Below are positions 10,568 to 22,480 of a stretch of 64,000 nt of DNA, piece after piece (positions within the stretch are counted from its first letter, which is position 1; every line of letters begins with the position of its first letter). Made by a program: the position numbers and the translations under genes. The notes beneath the pieces are model-generated. The model did no database searches, was not told the origin of the DNA, and saw only the letters and a list, made by a program, of their open reading frames with translations. The stretch lies in assembly GCA_907164885.2 (NCBI GenBank), contig OU015490.1:235054332-235118331 (forward strand), written 5' to 3'. This stretch comes from Dolomedes plantarius (taxonomy: Eukaryota; Arthropoda; Arachnida; Araneae; Dolomedidae).

Positions 10568-11284
10568 ATTGTAAATGATTTTTTTATCTCGGATTGTTTT
10601 TGGTCTAAATTTGAATTTTATATTGCAAATGTGTAATTTATAAACTTGTATACTAATGATGTCTTTTTTTCCTGATTTCTTACGATTCAAATAACGGAAA
10701 ACGACACCAGAATCGATGCATTTAGAGGAGAAAGCCGAGAAGTAAGAGTTAGGAGGGGAGTTTAACATGCAGGAATGATAGTGAATCCTCCAAAGTTAAT
10801 GAGAACACTTTAAACCAAGCAAAGGTAGTGATGCAAAAACAAATTCAGTTTCATATTCTGAACAGGACAGTACTCAGATTATTATTTATATATAGTACGA
10901 ATGATGTGCAGTATGCTTCGCTAAACAAAATAAACTATTGTTTCTCGTCGAAAAGTGATTAGTTCGTTACGATAAGGGTGTAGGATTTCTTGTTGCATTT
11001 CTTGGTTTGATTCATGAGAACGATGACCAGAGAATTATATCGTGAGAAATTAGAGAAAAATAAAACCATATGCCAATTGTAAAATGCTGTTAATATCTGA
11101 TATTTATATCACATTTAAAAACTTTCTATATTTAAAATATGGACACATATTTTGTAATTTGTTTTTGGCGTTTGCATTTTGAGATAAATATTTGGAAAAT
11201 TAAGAATAATCGTCTTGTATTGTTTTTCTTTGATTGGAGTGTAAAATTAAAGATTTATTTTAAAAATAGCTCCTAAAATTTATA
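10568..11284. other. Unannotated DNA
   Basis: No supported feature. An antisense 89-codon frame at 10499-10768 overlaps the MITE end and is not considered coding. Confidence 0.5.
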
Positions 11285-12365
11285 GATGGCTAGAAGGTTA
11301 CGTAACTGCACTTTCCGAGGAGAAATATTCGTATCAACAAATTATAAAGCGGTGTAAAAATCGCGGTTATGGCATTTCAAAAATAGGTATTTATAATATA
11401 TTAAATTTGAAAGGTAAAAAAAATGTCTAAATGAAAGTAAAAATAAAAACATGAAGACTAAACTTCATCATAATACTGTTCGATCGTAGGTAAATATCAA
11501 GAAAGTGAAGTCTCTGATCCTAAAAGAATATACGCCGACTCAAAGATCCATTGCATCGAAACTAGGAATGTCTTCTGGCACTGCAAGTAAAATCATTCAT
11601 AAAGATTTGAAGTTAAAAAAGATGTTTGAACCTAAAGTTCATCTGCTTTTGCCAAACAATATTGCTGAAAGAAAATATGTAGAAAATTATATGAAAAACA
11701 CCTAGCTGCTGAAGAATGAAAATTTGTGGTAACACACGATGGGGAATGGGTGTATTTAAGTGACTGTAGTAAAAAAAAGATCAAATTTCCATAGCTCAAC
11801 TGACGGGAATGACCATTCGAAATGGCTACGTCAGTGTACAGAAAAGTTTTCAAAGGAGTTCATGATAGTAGCAGGATTTTGATACAACTACAAAATAAAA
11901 ATAAAAAATAAAAGTCTCAAGTAAAGCCAAAATTAATTCACTCCACTACCAGAAGAATATTTTAGAACCAATTTTTGAAGAAGAAATTCCAGCCTTATAT
12001 GGAAATGACATTGATAATGTTAAGGGTCTTGTGGACAAAGCCTCTAGTGACACGTCTAAATCAACTGCCGTTTATTTAGCAAAGAAAGAATCAGAAACAG
12101 GAATAAAATGTATCCCATTTAACGAAATACCTGTAAAATTACCTGACTCTTCTCCAATGGACTTTTGCGATTACGGTTTTTTAATACGAGCCTTAGGAAA
12201 ACGGCATCTAATAACACTAAACGGACTTTGGAAAACGGTCCAATAGGAATGAGGTAAAACTGACATGACAGTACTAAGTAAACATGGAAAATTCGAACTA
12301 GAGCTATTGTCAAGAACCATGGCTATCAGATAGAAGCAAATCACCGCGTAAAATACGGCATTTAT
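11285..12365 (+). pseudogene. DD41D-type mariner transposase, old relic
   Basis: The N-terminal part (RWLEGYVTALSEEKYSYQQ and onward to 11430) aligns with the start of the better copies at 15.2 kb and 60.5 kb. A helix-turn-helix-like segment (TPTQRSIASKLGMSSGTASK) lies at 11527-11590. The C-terminal catalytic part at 12031-12246 has DKASSDTSKST followed by PDSSPMDF. I count 41 residues between the two acidic residues. Many stops and frameshifts separate these pieces, and terminal inverted repeats are no longer evident, so this is the oldest of three related copies in the window. The DD41D spacing is that of rosa-like mariners. Confidence 0.65.
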
Positions 12366-12620
12366 ACATAAAACTTAACTATCAAAATATTTTTCATAAA
12401 GTGCAAACGACCTTCTGTAGGGTTAGTGCAGAGCAGCCTTAATCCCTGAGCTCAACAAAATTTTTACTGATTATTGTTAATCACATTCTTTAACATCATA
12501 AAATTAAAATCTTCATATTATACCATAACCGAATGCAGTAAAACTCCAATATGGCGGCCAGTAACGATTCCGAAATAAAGTAACCGTTTTGAGGGGTGGC
12601 CGTTAAAAATAGGTTTCTCC
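12366..12620. other. Unannotated DNA
   Basis: A short interval without supported features. Confidence 0.4.
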
Positions 12621-12624
12621 CATA

Positions 12625-13005
12625 ACATTGGCTCTGTGGAGTCTTTGTTGCTTATACCCCTTGACCGACAGCAACATCAGATCAAGGCCATTATAGGATA
12701 TTGGGCTGAGTTATGCAGCTCCGGTTTTAAGTTAGCACCACAAGGGTCGGGGTCCGACTTGGCTAACGGACTGGCCATGTAATTTTGAAATCAGTCAAGT
12801 GACGAGACCGGTACACTTGACCCCGCACCTCCAGAGGTAAATTTTGAGAACCTATAGGACATTGTAGCTACGGTAGATTTTACGTGCACCAGCCGCCATT
12901 ACCGTACACACCGGTGGATTTTGTCAGCGACGAGCATCGAACCAGAGACGTTCAGATCACTAGCCGCTGCTCCTCCCAACTGGACCACGGTGCACCGGGA
13001 GTCTT
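12625..13005 (-). mobile_element. SINE family 2, diverged copy with tRNA-like head
   Basis: On the minus strand the head at about 12935-13000 has an A-box-like GTGGTCCAGTTGGGAG and a B-box-like GGTTCGATGC. Further along lie the core blocks shared with the copies at 23.1 and 32.6 kb, seen on the plus strand as GGGCTGAGTTATGCAGCTCC, GCACCACAAGGGTCGGG and CGACTTGGCTA. Non-coding retroposon. Confidence 0.6.
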
Positions 13006-13010
13006 TAATC

Positions 13011-13660
13011 GGTTCTGAATCAACTATGGCCATTTGGAGTGCTGGCAGCCGAATATGGGTGACCGGCTAACAAAGTTTCATTGTAATATGCGAAAAAATT
13101 ATATTTTACACCACACGGGAAAAACAGAAAAAATATTTCATATTATTTTTTTTCTGATTTGAAACCGTGAATTTACATATTGAGGAACGGCATGGCGGGT
13201 TTTTTCGATAGAACTGGAAAGCTGTGCGAAGACCCCGATATATGCAGTTAGATGATCATAAGTGTTTCAGTAATCAATGAAACTCGCGTGAGATAAATTG
13301 GAGGAGAATATGTACGTTCGTCGTTCTGAATGGCTAATTCAACGAATCTTGTTTTTGAATAAAAGCTAATTTATTTAAACAGCTTTGTTTTTGTTGCTTC
13401 ATGAAAGCCATCAAATATTATAGAATTGTTAATTAGAATATATTGAATTTATACAGGACTTTGAACTAATTTCAGCTTAGATCAATACGAATTTAAAAAT
13501 AAATTGTACACGTAAGTATAAAACTGCAAGAAAAAAAATAAAAATTGTAACTAAATGATTTAGAGAGTGCTGTGCAATTCTACTTTTTTCTACCTAAGAA
13601 TGTTACTTTTAATGGAAGTTTTTTTTTTTTACATTAGGATAATATTGCGTACAGAATGAA
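13011..13660. other. Unannotated AT-rich DNA
   Basis: Nothing supported between the SINE and the palindromic fragment next to the Tc1-like element. Confidence 0.5.
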
Positions 13661-13670
13661 TTGGGTGCGT

Positions 13671-13719
13671 CCTATGGTCCGAAGGTTACATTAAAATAAA
13701 ATGAATATTTTATTTTAAT
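13671..13719. repeat. GTGCGTCCTATGGTCCG motif and perfect palindrome
   Basis: A transposon-end-like motif GGGTGCGTCCTATGGTCCG is followed by a perfect inverted repeat with 13-bp arms (13690-13702 and 13707-13719) and a 4-nt loop. Similar TGCGTATTATA motifs recur at 21.4-22.5 kb. It is probably a fragment of a MITE end. Confidence 0.45.
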
Positions 13720-13742
13720 GGAACCTAATATATATATGTATA

Positions 13743-14948
13743 CACTGAAGTGCCACTGAATTAGGGATACCTAACTAGTAACGAGTTGGGCCTTCTCTGG
13801 CCTTTACAACGGCTGCCACACGACGAGGCATAGATTCAACAAGTTTCTGGAAACGTTCCACGGGAATGGCTTGCCAAATATTGGCTAAAGCTGTCCATAA
13901 TTCAGTAAGGTTCTTTGTTGCTGTGTGATGGCCTTTCACGCCTTGTTCCAAAACATCCCAAAGATGCTCAATAGGATTTAAGGCTGGGCTTCTAGGTGGC
14001 TAATTCATGACAGAGAAGTCAGAGGAATGCTCATCCAACCAGCCAGTAGCCAACTGGGACTTGTGAGAGGTACAGTTGTCTTGCTGGAAAACTCCATTAC
14101 CGTGCGGATAACAGAACAGCATAAACGGATGGAGGTGATCACCCAGCAACTCTAGGTACCGAATTGCATTGAGGGAGGTTGGTACATGCATCAAAGATCG
14201 CAAACTGTGCCACGAAAAAACACTCCAGAACATGATTGAGCCACCATGCCCTTGTACAGTTCCAGCCAGGCATGCAGGATACATGGCTTCACCCTGACGC
14301 CGTATTCTCAGCCTCCCGTCGGCGTTAAGTAGTCGGAATCGAGACTCCTCACTCCATGTTACTCGTTTCCAGTCCTCTACACTCTAGTCTCTGTGCTCTC
14401 TTGCCCAGGCAAGACGTGCAGCCCGATGGCGAGAATAGAGCAATAGTACTCTCGTAGGTCCCGAAACCCATACGGTGAAACGAGCGTTGCACAGTCCGTT
14501 TACTGACTGTACGACTGGCGCAGTCATTAAACTGGGTGGTAATTTGAGCTAATGTTTGGCTTCGCTGGCTACGTACAATACGCCTGAACCGTCTCTTACC
14601 ACGCACTGTCAAGGCTAATTATCCTTTGCAGTTTGCCCGATCGCTAGTTTTTTTCCCACCATCCATGTACTCGTGGTATACTCTTGACACTGTCGACCTT
14701 GAAAATCCTAGCTATCTGACGATTTCGGAAATTGAATGGCCCATGCGTCGCGCACCTACGATTTGTCCGCGATCGAAGGCGTCGAAATCAGGCAGTTTAC
14801 CCATACTGGCAATTCCAACAACCAATTGAGAACAACCACAGTACGCGCTATATATGCAGTTACCACAGCGACCTCACTTGCGCATACATGATGCGCAGCG
14901 CTATAGAATTTGCATAGGCTTTGCTATCCCTAATTCAGTGGCACTTCA

Positions 14949-14951
<3 letters not shown>
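13743..14951 (-). mobile_element. Tc1-like transposon, nearly full length
   Basis: The terminal inverted repeats, 27 bp of near-perfect match, begin CACTGAAGTGCCACTGAATT on the left and mirror it on the right. TA dinucleotides flank both ends. At about 1.2 kb this is a standard Tc1 length with one transposase on the minus strand. Its right end opens directly into a long (TA)n tract, so it appears to have inserted at the edge of a TA microsatellite. Confidence 0.9.
13775..14804 (-). pseudogene. Tc1-like transposase pseudogene
   Basis: The frame starts at an ATG at 14802-14804 and ends at a TAG at 13775-13777. That is about 343 codons, the usual Tc1 transposase length. It has N-terminal paired-like helix-turn-helix segments (for example SRTVSKRTVQRSFHRMGFG) and catalytic-domain landmarks GHGGSIMFWSVFSW, LGDHLHPFMLF, GNGVFQQDNCTSHKS and LNPIEHLWDVLEQG. 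The last carries the third catalytic residue in the DD34E pattern. Stops break the frame: one after KG near 14613, one near 14717, and a TAG replacing the Trp codon at about 13999. A disrupted region lies between 14349 and 14284. Transposition function is therefore lost unless supplied in trans. Confidence 0.85.

Positions 14952-15022
<71 letters not shown>
14952..15022. repeat. (TA)n microsatellite between two transposons
   Basis: TA repeat separating the right end of the Tc1-like element from the left end of a DD41D mariner. It is probably one half of a tract that the mariner split, the other half being at 17820. Confidence 0.9.
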
Positions 15023-15028
<6 letters not shown>

Positions 15029-15513
15029 GCTGTTCGCACATTTTTAGACGATTTTGGTAAGCGGTAATAAAAAATCGTTTTGCTGCAAAAGAAATAATTG
15101 CAATTGTACTATGTTTTTAAAAGTCAAAATTATCATCTGAGGCTTGAAAGTTTTGTTTTTATTCAAAATGGCGTTTTTAACAAAGCAGTGGTTCGATGGC
15201 TACATTTATGCTCTTTCCGAAGAGAAATATGCATGCTCCGTTATCCAAAAACGATGTGAGAGTCATGGTTTTGTGATGTCTAAAGCGTCGAAAGGTAATA
15301 TCGTCAACAAGAAAGGAAAAAAACGTCAAATTGGAGCCTCAAGTGGGACAAAAATTCCAAACAAGTTTCCAAGGAAAAAACGGACATCTTCGACTATTGC
15401 AAAGGTACGTTGTTTAATGTTAAAAGAAAATCTCCCTAGTCAAAGGACAGTTGCAAAATCATTAAAATGCTCAGTGTCCACTGTAAACAAAATGATAAAC
15501 TTTGATTTAAATC

Positions 15514-16945
15514 TTAACCCTACACTGCATGATGTTGCCAATTGGCTACACCAACTGGCCGGTATGCCACTGGCCAGTAAAATGTAGCCATATGGCAACC
15601 CTAAGCACCAAAAGCAAGTATTGGACATCTTTAATGCAATTTTCTCCATTTATCCTCACCAGATGGCAATAGTGGCCTGTAACATAGTTATAAATGAAAC
15701 CATAGGGAGGTACTTTTGAAATCACTTGAATGACCAAATTTCGCAGTTATTATTTACAACTAAATGTTTTTCAATGTCCATTAAAAAAATCGTATGTATA
15801 AAATTAACATTTATCTTTCATTTAACAGACTTTTTATGTTAAAGCAAACATTTAAAAATAATTTAGGCCATAATATATATATGTAGCCATTTGGCAACAT
15901 CATGCAGTAAGGGTGCTATGAACGATTGATGGAGTCAACTAACCAAGTCAACACTGTAGTTCATAACGCATGTGCTTCGTTTTTATTTCTTGCTCTCTAT
16001 TTTTTTTTATTGTGCAAATTGAATTGTGAGTTATTGCCATATAATTAGAAGCAATTTACTTCTTTTTTAAAACTCTATAAGCTAGAATAATGGAAGCAGA
16101 TAGGTCTGTTTACTTCATTGATACAGATAGTAAAATGAAATTATTGACAGATGAAATATGGAATGCTCTTTAAAGTGGAAGTGATGAAAATTTGGATAAT
16201 AGTGATGAAGATCCTACAGATAATCCTAATGTTCTCTTTAATAGAAATATAGCTACAAATCCTAATGTTCTCTTTAATAGAAATATAGCTACAAATCCTA
16301 ATGTTCTCTTTAATAGAAATATAGCTACAAATCCTAATGTTCTCTTTAATAAATCCTGCGTCCATAACTTTCAGTGGAGATAGACAGCTACCTCAAAATA
16401 TTTTGAATTTGGAAACACCTTATTTCTTTCTTTCATATTTTTTTCCGCCGGAACCTATAACTTTCATTACCGAACAAACTATTCTATATAGTGTAGTTGG
16501 AATATCTCTCACTCACAATTCTATGCGAGTTAACGAAGTTGAAAAAATTAGAAGATATCTTCATTTCAATGACAATAATGCATTTTCAACTGATTTGCAA
16601 AGAGACCAGGATAAATTTTACAAACTGAGACCTTAGATTGATCAACGTCAGAAATCTTTTGAAGAAAAAAGGAATTTTATCTCTTGGAACTATTACAAGA
16701 AATAGAATTCCAGACTACAAACTTCCAACTGATAAGGAACTGAAACTATAGATTCGTGGATACATCACAGAATTTGTGGCTATATATGATGGTTGTGAAC
16801 TGTCAAATGCGTCATGGAAAGATAACAAAAGCGTCACAATGTTCTCCGCATTTGCCGATATCAATCCTGCAAGTGAAGTAGAGCTCTTTGACAGGAAAGA
16901 AAAATATGTAAAAGTAAATTGTCCTTACATTATAACAACTTACAA
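15514..16945 (+). mobile_element. piggyBac-like element, right end lost, nested in mariner copy A
   Basis: The insertion begins with TTAA at 15514-15517 followed by CCCTACACTGCATGATGTTG, a piggyBac-type terminus. A 30-bp inverted relative of this terminus lies at 15882-15913, and the core GTAGCCATATGGCAAC repeats at 15585, giving the subterminal repeats typical of the superfamily. The element carries a broken transposase and is cut at 16945 by a hAT-type terminus. The right TTAA end is absent. Confidence 0.7.
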
Positions 16946-16970
16946 CAGGGGTGTCAAACTCAAACGCTAA
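16090..16970 (+). pseudogene. piggyBac-like transposase remnant with 12-residue repeat
   Basis: An ATG at 16090 opens an acidic N-terminus that hits TAA after 27 codons. The acidic segment goes on to a tandem repeat NPNVLFNRNIAT at 16222-16350. Further on, YFFLSYFFPPE, an EQT segment and RRYLHFNDNN...DKFYKLRP are recognisable piggyBac landmarks. A later segment reads WKDNKSVTMFSAFAD and CPYIITTYNR, which precedes the GGVD motif in intact relatives. The hAT-type terminus replaces what follows. Internal stops and a large gap remove the catalytic core. Confidence 0.7.
16222..16351 (+). repeat. 36-bp in-frame tandem repeat, about 3.6 copies
   Basis: The unit starts AATCCTAATGTTCTCTTTAA at 16222, 16258, 16294 and 16330, and encodes a 12-residue period. 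Copies are virtually identical, so the expansion is recent relative to the decay of the surrounding transposase. Confidence 0.9.
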
Positions 16971-17087
16971 CTTGGGCCAAACAAACAAGGTTTAACTATT
17001 GGTGGGCCGCAAAAAAAAAAAAAACAATATTAATAGAAACGTAGTTTTATTGCAGTGTAATGCCTAATTTCAGTACCTAATTAAAGT
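16946..17087. mobile_element. hAT-like transposon end fragment
   Basis: It begins CAGGGGTGTCAAACTCAAAC and continues with TTGGGCC and GGTGGGCCGCAAAA, a terminus pattern of hAT-superfamily non-autonomous elements. Only one end is present, and the other border merges into mariner copy A at about 17087. It probably inserted into the piggyBac-like element and was followed by a deletion. Confidence 0.55.
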
Positions 17088-17815
17088 ATATGAGAAACAC
17101 TTATCCAAAGAAAAATGGAAAACAATTGTCACAATAGATGAATCATGGGTGTATTTAAATGATTGCAACAAAAAAAGAGCCATTTATTATGATAAAAGGG
17201 GAGAAAAAAATTTAAGTGCTTGGTTCAAAGAATCGAAAGAAAGTTTTTCTAAGGGATTCATGATTGTTGCTGGTTTATCTTATAATGGCAAGTTAAAAAC
17301 AAAGAGAGGGGAAAAAATGTCAAGATTATCTCCAAATACTATCAGGAACATATTTTATCGCCAATTTTTCTGAATGAAATACCATCGTTTTACCCACAGT
17401 GCCATCAATCTGTGAGACTCTATCAGGACAAAGCTAGCAGTCACACATCAAAATCCACTGTAAATTTCCTAAAAGAAATGGAACAAAAAACTGGTATCAA
17501 GGCCATATCCTTCACTGATATCCCTACTAAATCTCCCGATGTATCACCTATGGAGTTTTGTGCTTTCGGACTTTTAAAATCTGCGTTATCCAAACGTCGT
17601 CCCAAAACCCTTACAGGACTCTGGAATGCTGTTCAGGAGGAATGGGATAGAATACCTCTTCTGAAAGTTCAAAAGTCATTATTATCCTTGAAATTGCGGT
17701 GTCGAAAGATAGTTCAGAATAAGGGATGTCAAATAGAACATTTAAAACACAAGAATTTTATGTAATTTAGTTTTGTGAATACAATATACATCGTCTATAT
17801 AATGTGTGAACAGCC

Positions 17816-17819
<4 letters not shown>

Positions 17820-17898
<79 letters not shown>
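17820..17898. repeat. (TA)n microsatellite
   Basis: TA repeat immediately right of mariner copy A. It is the likely other half of the tract at 14952-15022. Confidence 0.95.
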
Positions 17899-17900
<2 letters not shown>

Positions 17901-19300
17901 TACTAAGTATAAAGGGCTTAAGTCAAAAAAAGTGATTTTACGATATTTGTTAGTATTGATAAAAAAATATTTTGAATTGTATAATAAAGCATGTAATAAA
18001 ACGAGTTTACATCCACGAATTACTTTAATGGAGAAGAATGAGATGACACACGTAGTGAATTAATGAAGTAAGTGTAGTAATATCTTTAGCAAACCGGTAC
18101 AGGTGATATTAGTGATGATGAATAAACACTCGATGGAACACGTTGAGGAACACGTTGAAAAGCTGAATTATTTTTTTATGAAATTTAACTTCAAGACGGT
18201 GACATGGAAGAGATGTACAATACAAAACGAATACGTTCAAATTGTTACTGACCACATGGATTCAAATAAGCTAGCCATCGGACTATGGCCGGGGCTAGAG
18301 TATCGAATACGGCTACATCCTAATATAGTTGGGAGCATTATGCAGATTAGGGACAAGAGTGCGCGGGTCAGAAGTGTAAGACAGCAAGGCAATTATAATG
18401 GTCTAAGTCGTGATCGTATATAGCGTGATGGTCAAGGTAGTCAATTTCGGGCGTGTTGCCAATAGAGATAATCATATAAGCACTACCTATTTGCTTGACC
18501 AATAAATAACGTATGCTTGCAGTGTGTTTTTATAAATATACTATAAATCATCTGATTGAAAATAATAGATAGATTTTTTGGAGCAAACAAAAACACATAT
18601 ATAGTTCATACATTAACTCATCACATTTACTATATTCAATAACCTTACTTCATCATTACACTTTAAAATATACATTCAATTTCATAATCCTCAATCAGAT
18701 ATGGGTTACTATTAATCGCTAATTATTTACTCTTGAAGTATAATGCTTAATAAACACTTCTATGATTTAACTTAGCAATTGTCATTAATTACATCACTTA
18801 ATTAAATATGGATGAGAGGCAGCGAGGCAAATACCACTTAGTGACCAAATAACAAACCTCACACATACCTGATGTGTTGCATTCTTTAAACGCCCTCATG
18901 AACTCCGATTAGGCTGGTGATCGTCATCTAGGAAAAGAGTCTTTTGTACTGGGGCACATTCTGCGATATGATGCACTCTTTCTGTTGACGGCCCGGGGGT
19001 TAGGCTGTGTGTTCTTGTTACTTCCTGCTGCCCTGCGATGGTATCAATCGGTCCCTTGGGATGGAGTAATTCACTCTCGAGAGACCTTCTCTTTCTGCAT
19101 TCGTCGTTGGTTCTTTGAATGTCGACGACTTTGAATGTCCTCGAGGCGGTAGCTCATTTCAGGCTGTCATCAAGTCTAGTGTAGTTTTCTTCTCTTTCTA
19201 ATCGATCTGTCTCCGTGCTATTATTTCATCTCACTAGCTCTACTACTCTTTCAGTTTCGTGGTATATGGGGCTATCATATCACGTCTACCTCACCAGAAC
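17899..19300. other. Unassigned DNA with one open frame
   Basis: An ATG-initiated frame of 106 codons lies at 18103-18423 with mixed composition and several His/Met/Arg residues. I do not recognise it, and no splice or promoter signals support it. The rest, including a GC-richer stretch at 18890-19260, shows no assignable feature. Confidence 0.4.
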
Positions 19301-19920
19301 AAATCTGCTGCCTTTTTTTAATCTTTTCTTGCTTCTCTAATATCTTTCATCTTTCCTCGTTGAACCCTCCTTCTTATCTCATTCGATTGATCATCAATTT
19401 TTTTCGTAACACTGTATTGGTTCGTCAGTCTTCATCTACTATCTTTCTATCCCGCCTTGCTGAAGGCGTGTCTCTCTCTCTCATTATCAATTCTCTTTTC
19501 ACGGTTACCTCTGATTTCTTGGATCGTCATCTGCTTCTGGTTTCTTATTATCTCAGCTCAGCCATAATTTCATTCATCGCCCCTTTTTGCTCATCAGTCT
19601 CATTTATTCGCATACCTTCCTTCAATGTCTCTAATACCTTGTTTTTCCATCATCATTTACACACATCTGTAATTCCTTTTTGAGAAGTGTCGTTTATCCC
19701 GTAATTGCTTTTAACTGCTTCCTTCTTTTCAAACCGGCTCCCCTTCTTTTGCCAGTTTCCTCTTCTCATCAATATCCTGTCTTGCCTTCTTTACACAGTC
19801 TATTCTTTTCTCCCCTCTTTCTTTAATCTTCCCCGCCATCTTTACAAGCTTTCTTCATTATTCTTTAACACAATAAATGTCTCTTCTTACCCCGCGACAG
19901 CAATGAAGGGCTGAAAATCA
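19300..19920 (-). other. Purine-rich (minus strand) tract, possible decayed Gag-like coding
   Basis: The plus strand is strongly C/T-biased. Read on the minus strand it gives Lys/Glu/Arg-rich broken frames such as KEGMRINETDEQKGAMNEI, reminiscent of coiled-coil Gag regions of some arthropod Ty3/gypsy elements. Frames are short and interrupted, so this is weak support. Confidence 0.2.
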
Positions 19921-20020
19921 CTGCTCAATGTATTTATACCATGGGGGTGTTGGTAGCCTAAAATACTTTTAATTTGTTATCGGCAAACATCTGACCCCCG
20001 TGAGTAAAATGTCGTATGAT

Positions 20021-20890
20021 CTGTGGTGACGCCATGTACAAAAATATATTCGCCACCGCAATGCCATGGTTGAACCCTTACATCGACCATTAAAACAGGT
20101 CATTATGTGCCTTTCGCTTCTCAATTAGGTTGATGCGCTTACTACAGTACTTTTAGGCCTCCGATCTGTGTACAGAGAGGACCTTGAAGCTTCATCTGCA
20201 GAGCTTGTCTATCGTGAGACAATTCGTCTGCCTGGGGACTTTTATGATGATACTACCCTTCCTCCATTGACACCAGCTTTTATTGAAACTCTCCATATTG
20301 TCATACGGGAAAGACGTCCATGTGCTGCCTCTCGTCATGGTAAATCCAAGTTATATGTGCCGAAAGACTTCGAAACTTGCAGTAACATTTTTCTACGACA
20401 CTATGCAGTTCGTCGCTCCTTGCAATATCAGTATGACGGACCATGTCAGGTTGTCAAGCGTTTACCAAAGGACTTAGTAATCTCTGTCAATGGTACTGAA
20501 AAGACTGTGTCCATCGACAGACTGAAACCAGCATATTTTATTTGTACTGATAGTGACAGAGCAGTTCTTTCAACGAGCACACTCCTTTACGTCCAGCACA
20601 ACTATGACCCGTTCCGGTAGAAAAGTACATTTTGCTAAATGATTCGTCTTCACTGATTGAAGACTAGGAGGAGAGTGATGTGGTGACTCCATGTACATAA
20701 ATATTTTCGCCACCCAAATTTCTCTGTTTTGGATTGGCAACACTGTCTTTTTATGTTGGCGCTTTTTGGTTCTCTCTGCTAGCTGCGACGATGTTTTTCG
20801 CTTAGCTGGAGACAATTAGCAATATGATTAATGGGTTGTAAATAAAGTGTAAGTAATTAAAGAAATTTTTTTTTCTTGAACATCAGTACA
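20021..20890 (+). mobile_element. Ty3/gypsy LTR retrotransposon fragment
   Basis: An integrase C-terminal fragment (20066-20620) is followed by a purine-rich GGAGGAGAG tract and an LTR-like sequence that begins about 20676 (TGATGTGGTGACTCCATG) and contains AATAAAG near 20840. A 40-bp relative of the LTR start (CTGTGGTGACGCCATGTACA) also lies at 20021-20060, directly before the integrase fragment. Most of the internal region is therefore deleted and an LTR start is fused to the pol 3' end. Confidence 0.7.
20066..20620 (+). pseudogene. Ty3/gypsy integrase C-terminal fragment
   Basis: In a single frame I can read VEPLHRPLKQ, then a TAG at 20126-20128, then LTTVLLGLRSVYREDLEASS and AELVYRETIRLPG. 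These are the end of the integrase catalytic core region and its linker in Ty3/gypsy polyproteins. The last part contains LRHYAVRRSLQYQYDGPCQV and VNGTEKTVSIDRLKPAY, the chromodomain-less integrase tail common in arthropod gypsy elements. Protease, reverse transcriptase and RNase H are absent. The stop and truncation make it non-functional. Confidence 0.8.
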
Positions 20891-21113
20891 TCAACATATG
20901 CCTCAGATCTTCCGAACGGGCATTGAGAATATGGGACACTGTATCATGTCTCAAAATAACTTTACCGCACGTGCATTAGGAACATCTAGCTAGTTAATGC
21001 ATTTATTTATAGATCAGAATTTTGAAAGAGGGTCTGCACTTTATTCAAACGACAACAGTATAATTTAGAATACGCAGTTTTTGAACAATTAATAATTGTG
21101 GGGCGTTATTATT

Positions 21114-22480
<1,367 letters not shown>

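Larger units (their letters stand above)
15168..17765 (+). pseudogene. DD41D mariner transposase, split (copy A)
   Basis: The N-terminal exon-like part, 15168-15513, starts at MAFLTKQWFDGYIYALSEEK. It contains a lysine-rich linker and a helix-turn-helix (SQRTVAKSLKCSVSTVNKM). After the insertion, 17095-17765 gives the catalytic half. The first Asp is in DESWVYLNDC, the second in YQDKASSHTSKST and the third position in PDVSPMEF, where Glu stands in place of the usual Asp. I count 41 residues from the second to the third. A stop at 17371-17373 lies just before the second catalytic segment. The element cannot make a full transposase. It belongs to the Tc1/mariner/IS630 superfamily, and the rosa-like DD41D assignment rests on the counted spacing. 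Confidence 0.8.
15024..17819 (+). mobile_element. DD41D mariner, copy A, interrupted by other transposons
   Basis: The inverted ends CAGAGGCTGTTCGCACATTT (left) and CAGAGGCTGTTCACACATTA (right, read inward) match those of copy B at 60382-61682. Copy B is 1.3 kb, while this copy is 2.8 kb because about 1.57 kb of piggyBac-like and hAT-like sequence occupies 15514-17087. Compared with copy B, roughly 100 bp of transposase sequence is missing at the junction. It sits inside a (TA)n tract, with the target TA mutated to CA on the left. Confidence 0.85.

Noticed and set aside
14626..14917. Plus-strand frames at the Tc1-like locus
   Set aside because: They are antisense shadows of the minus-strand transposase pseudogene.
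15518..15913. Separate 396-bp MITE with inverted ends
   Set aside because: The right arm is not followed by TTAA, and the arms are better explained as terminal and subterminal repeats of the piggyBac-like element.
18103..18423. 106-codon open frame as a gene
   Set aside because: No recognisable domain, no supporting promoter or splice signals, and it sits in transposon-rich DNA.
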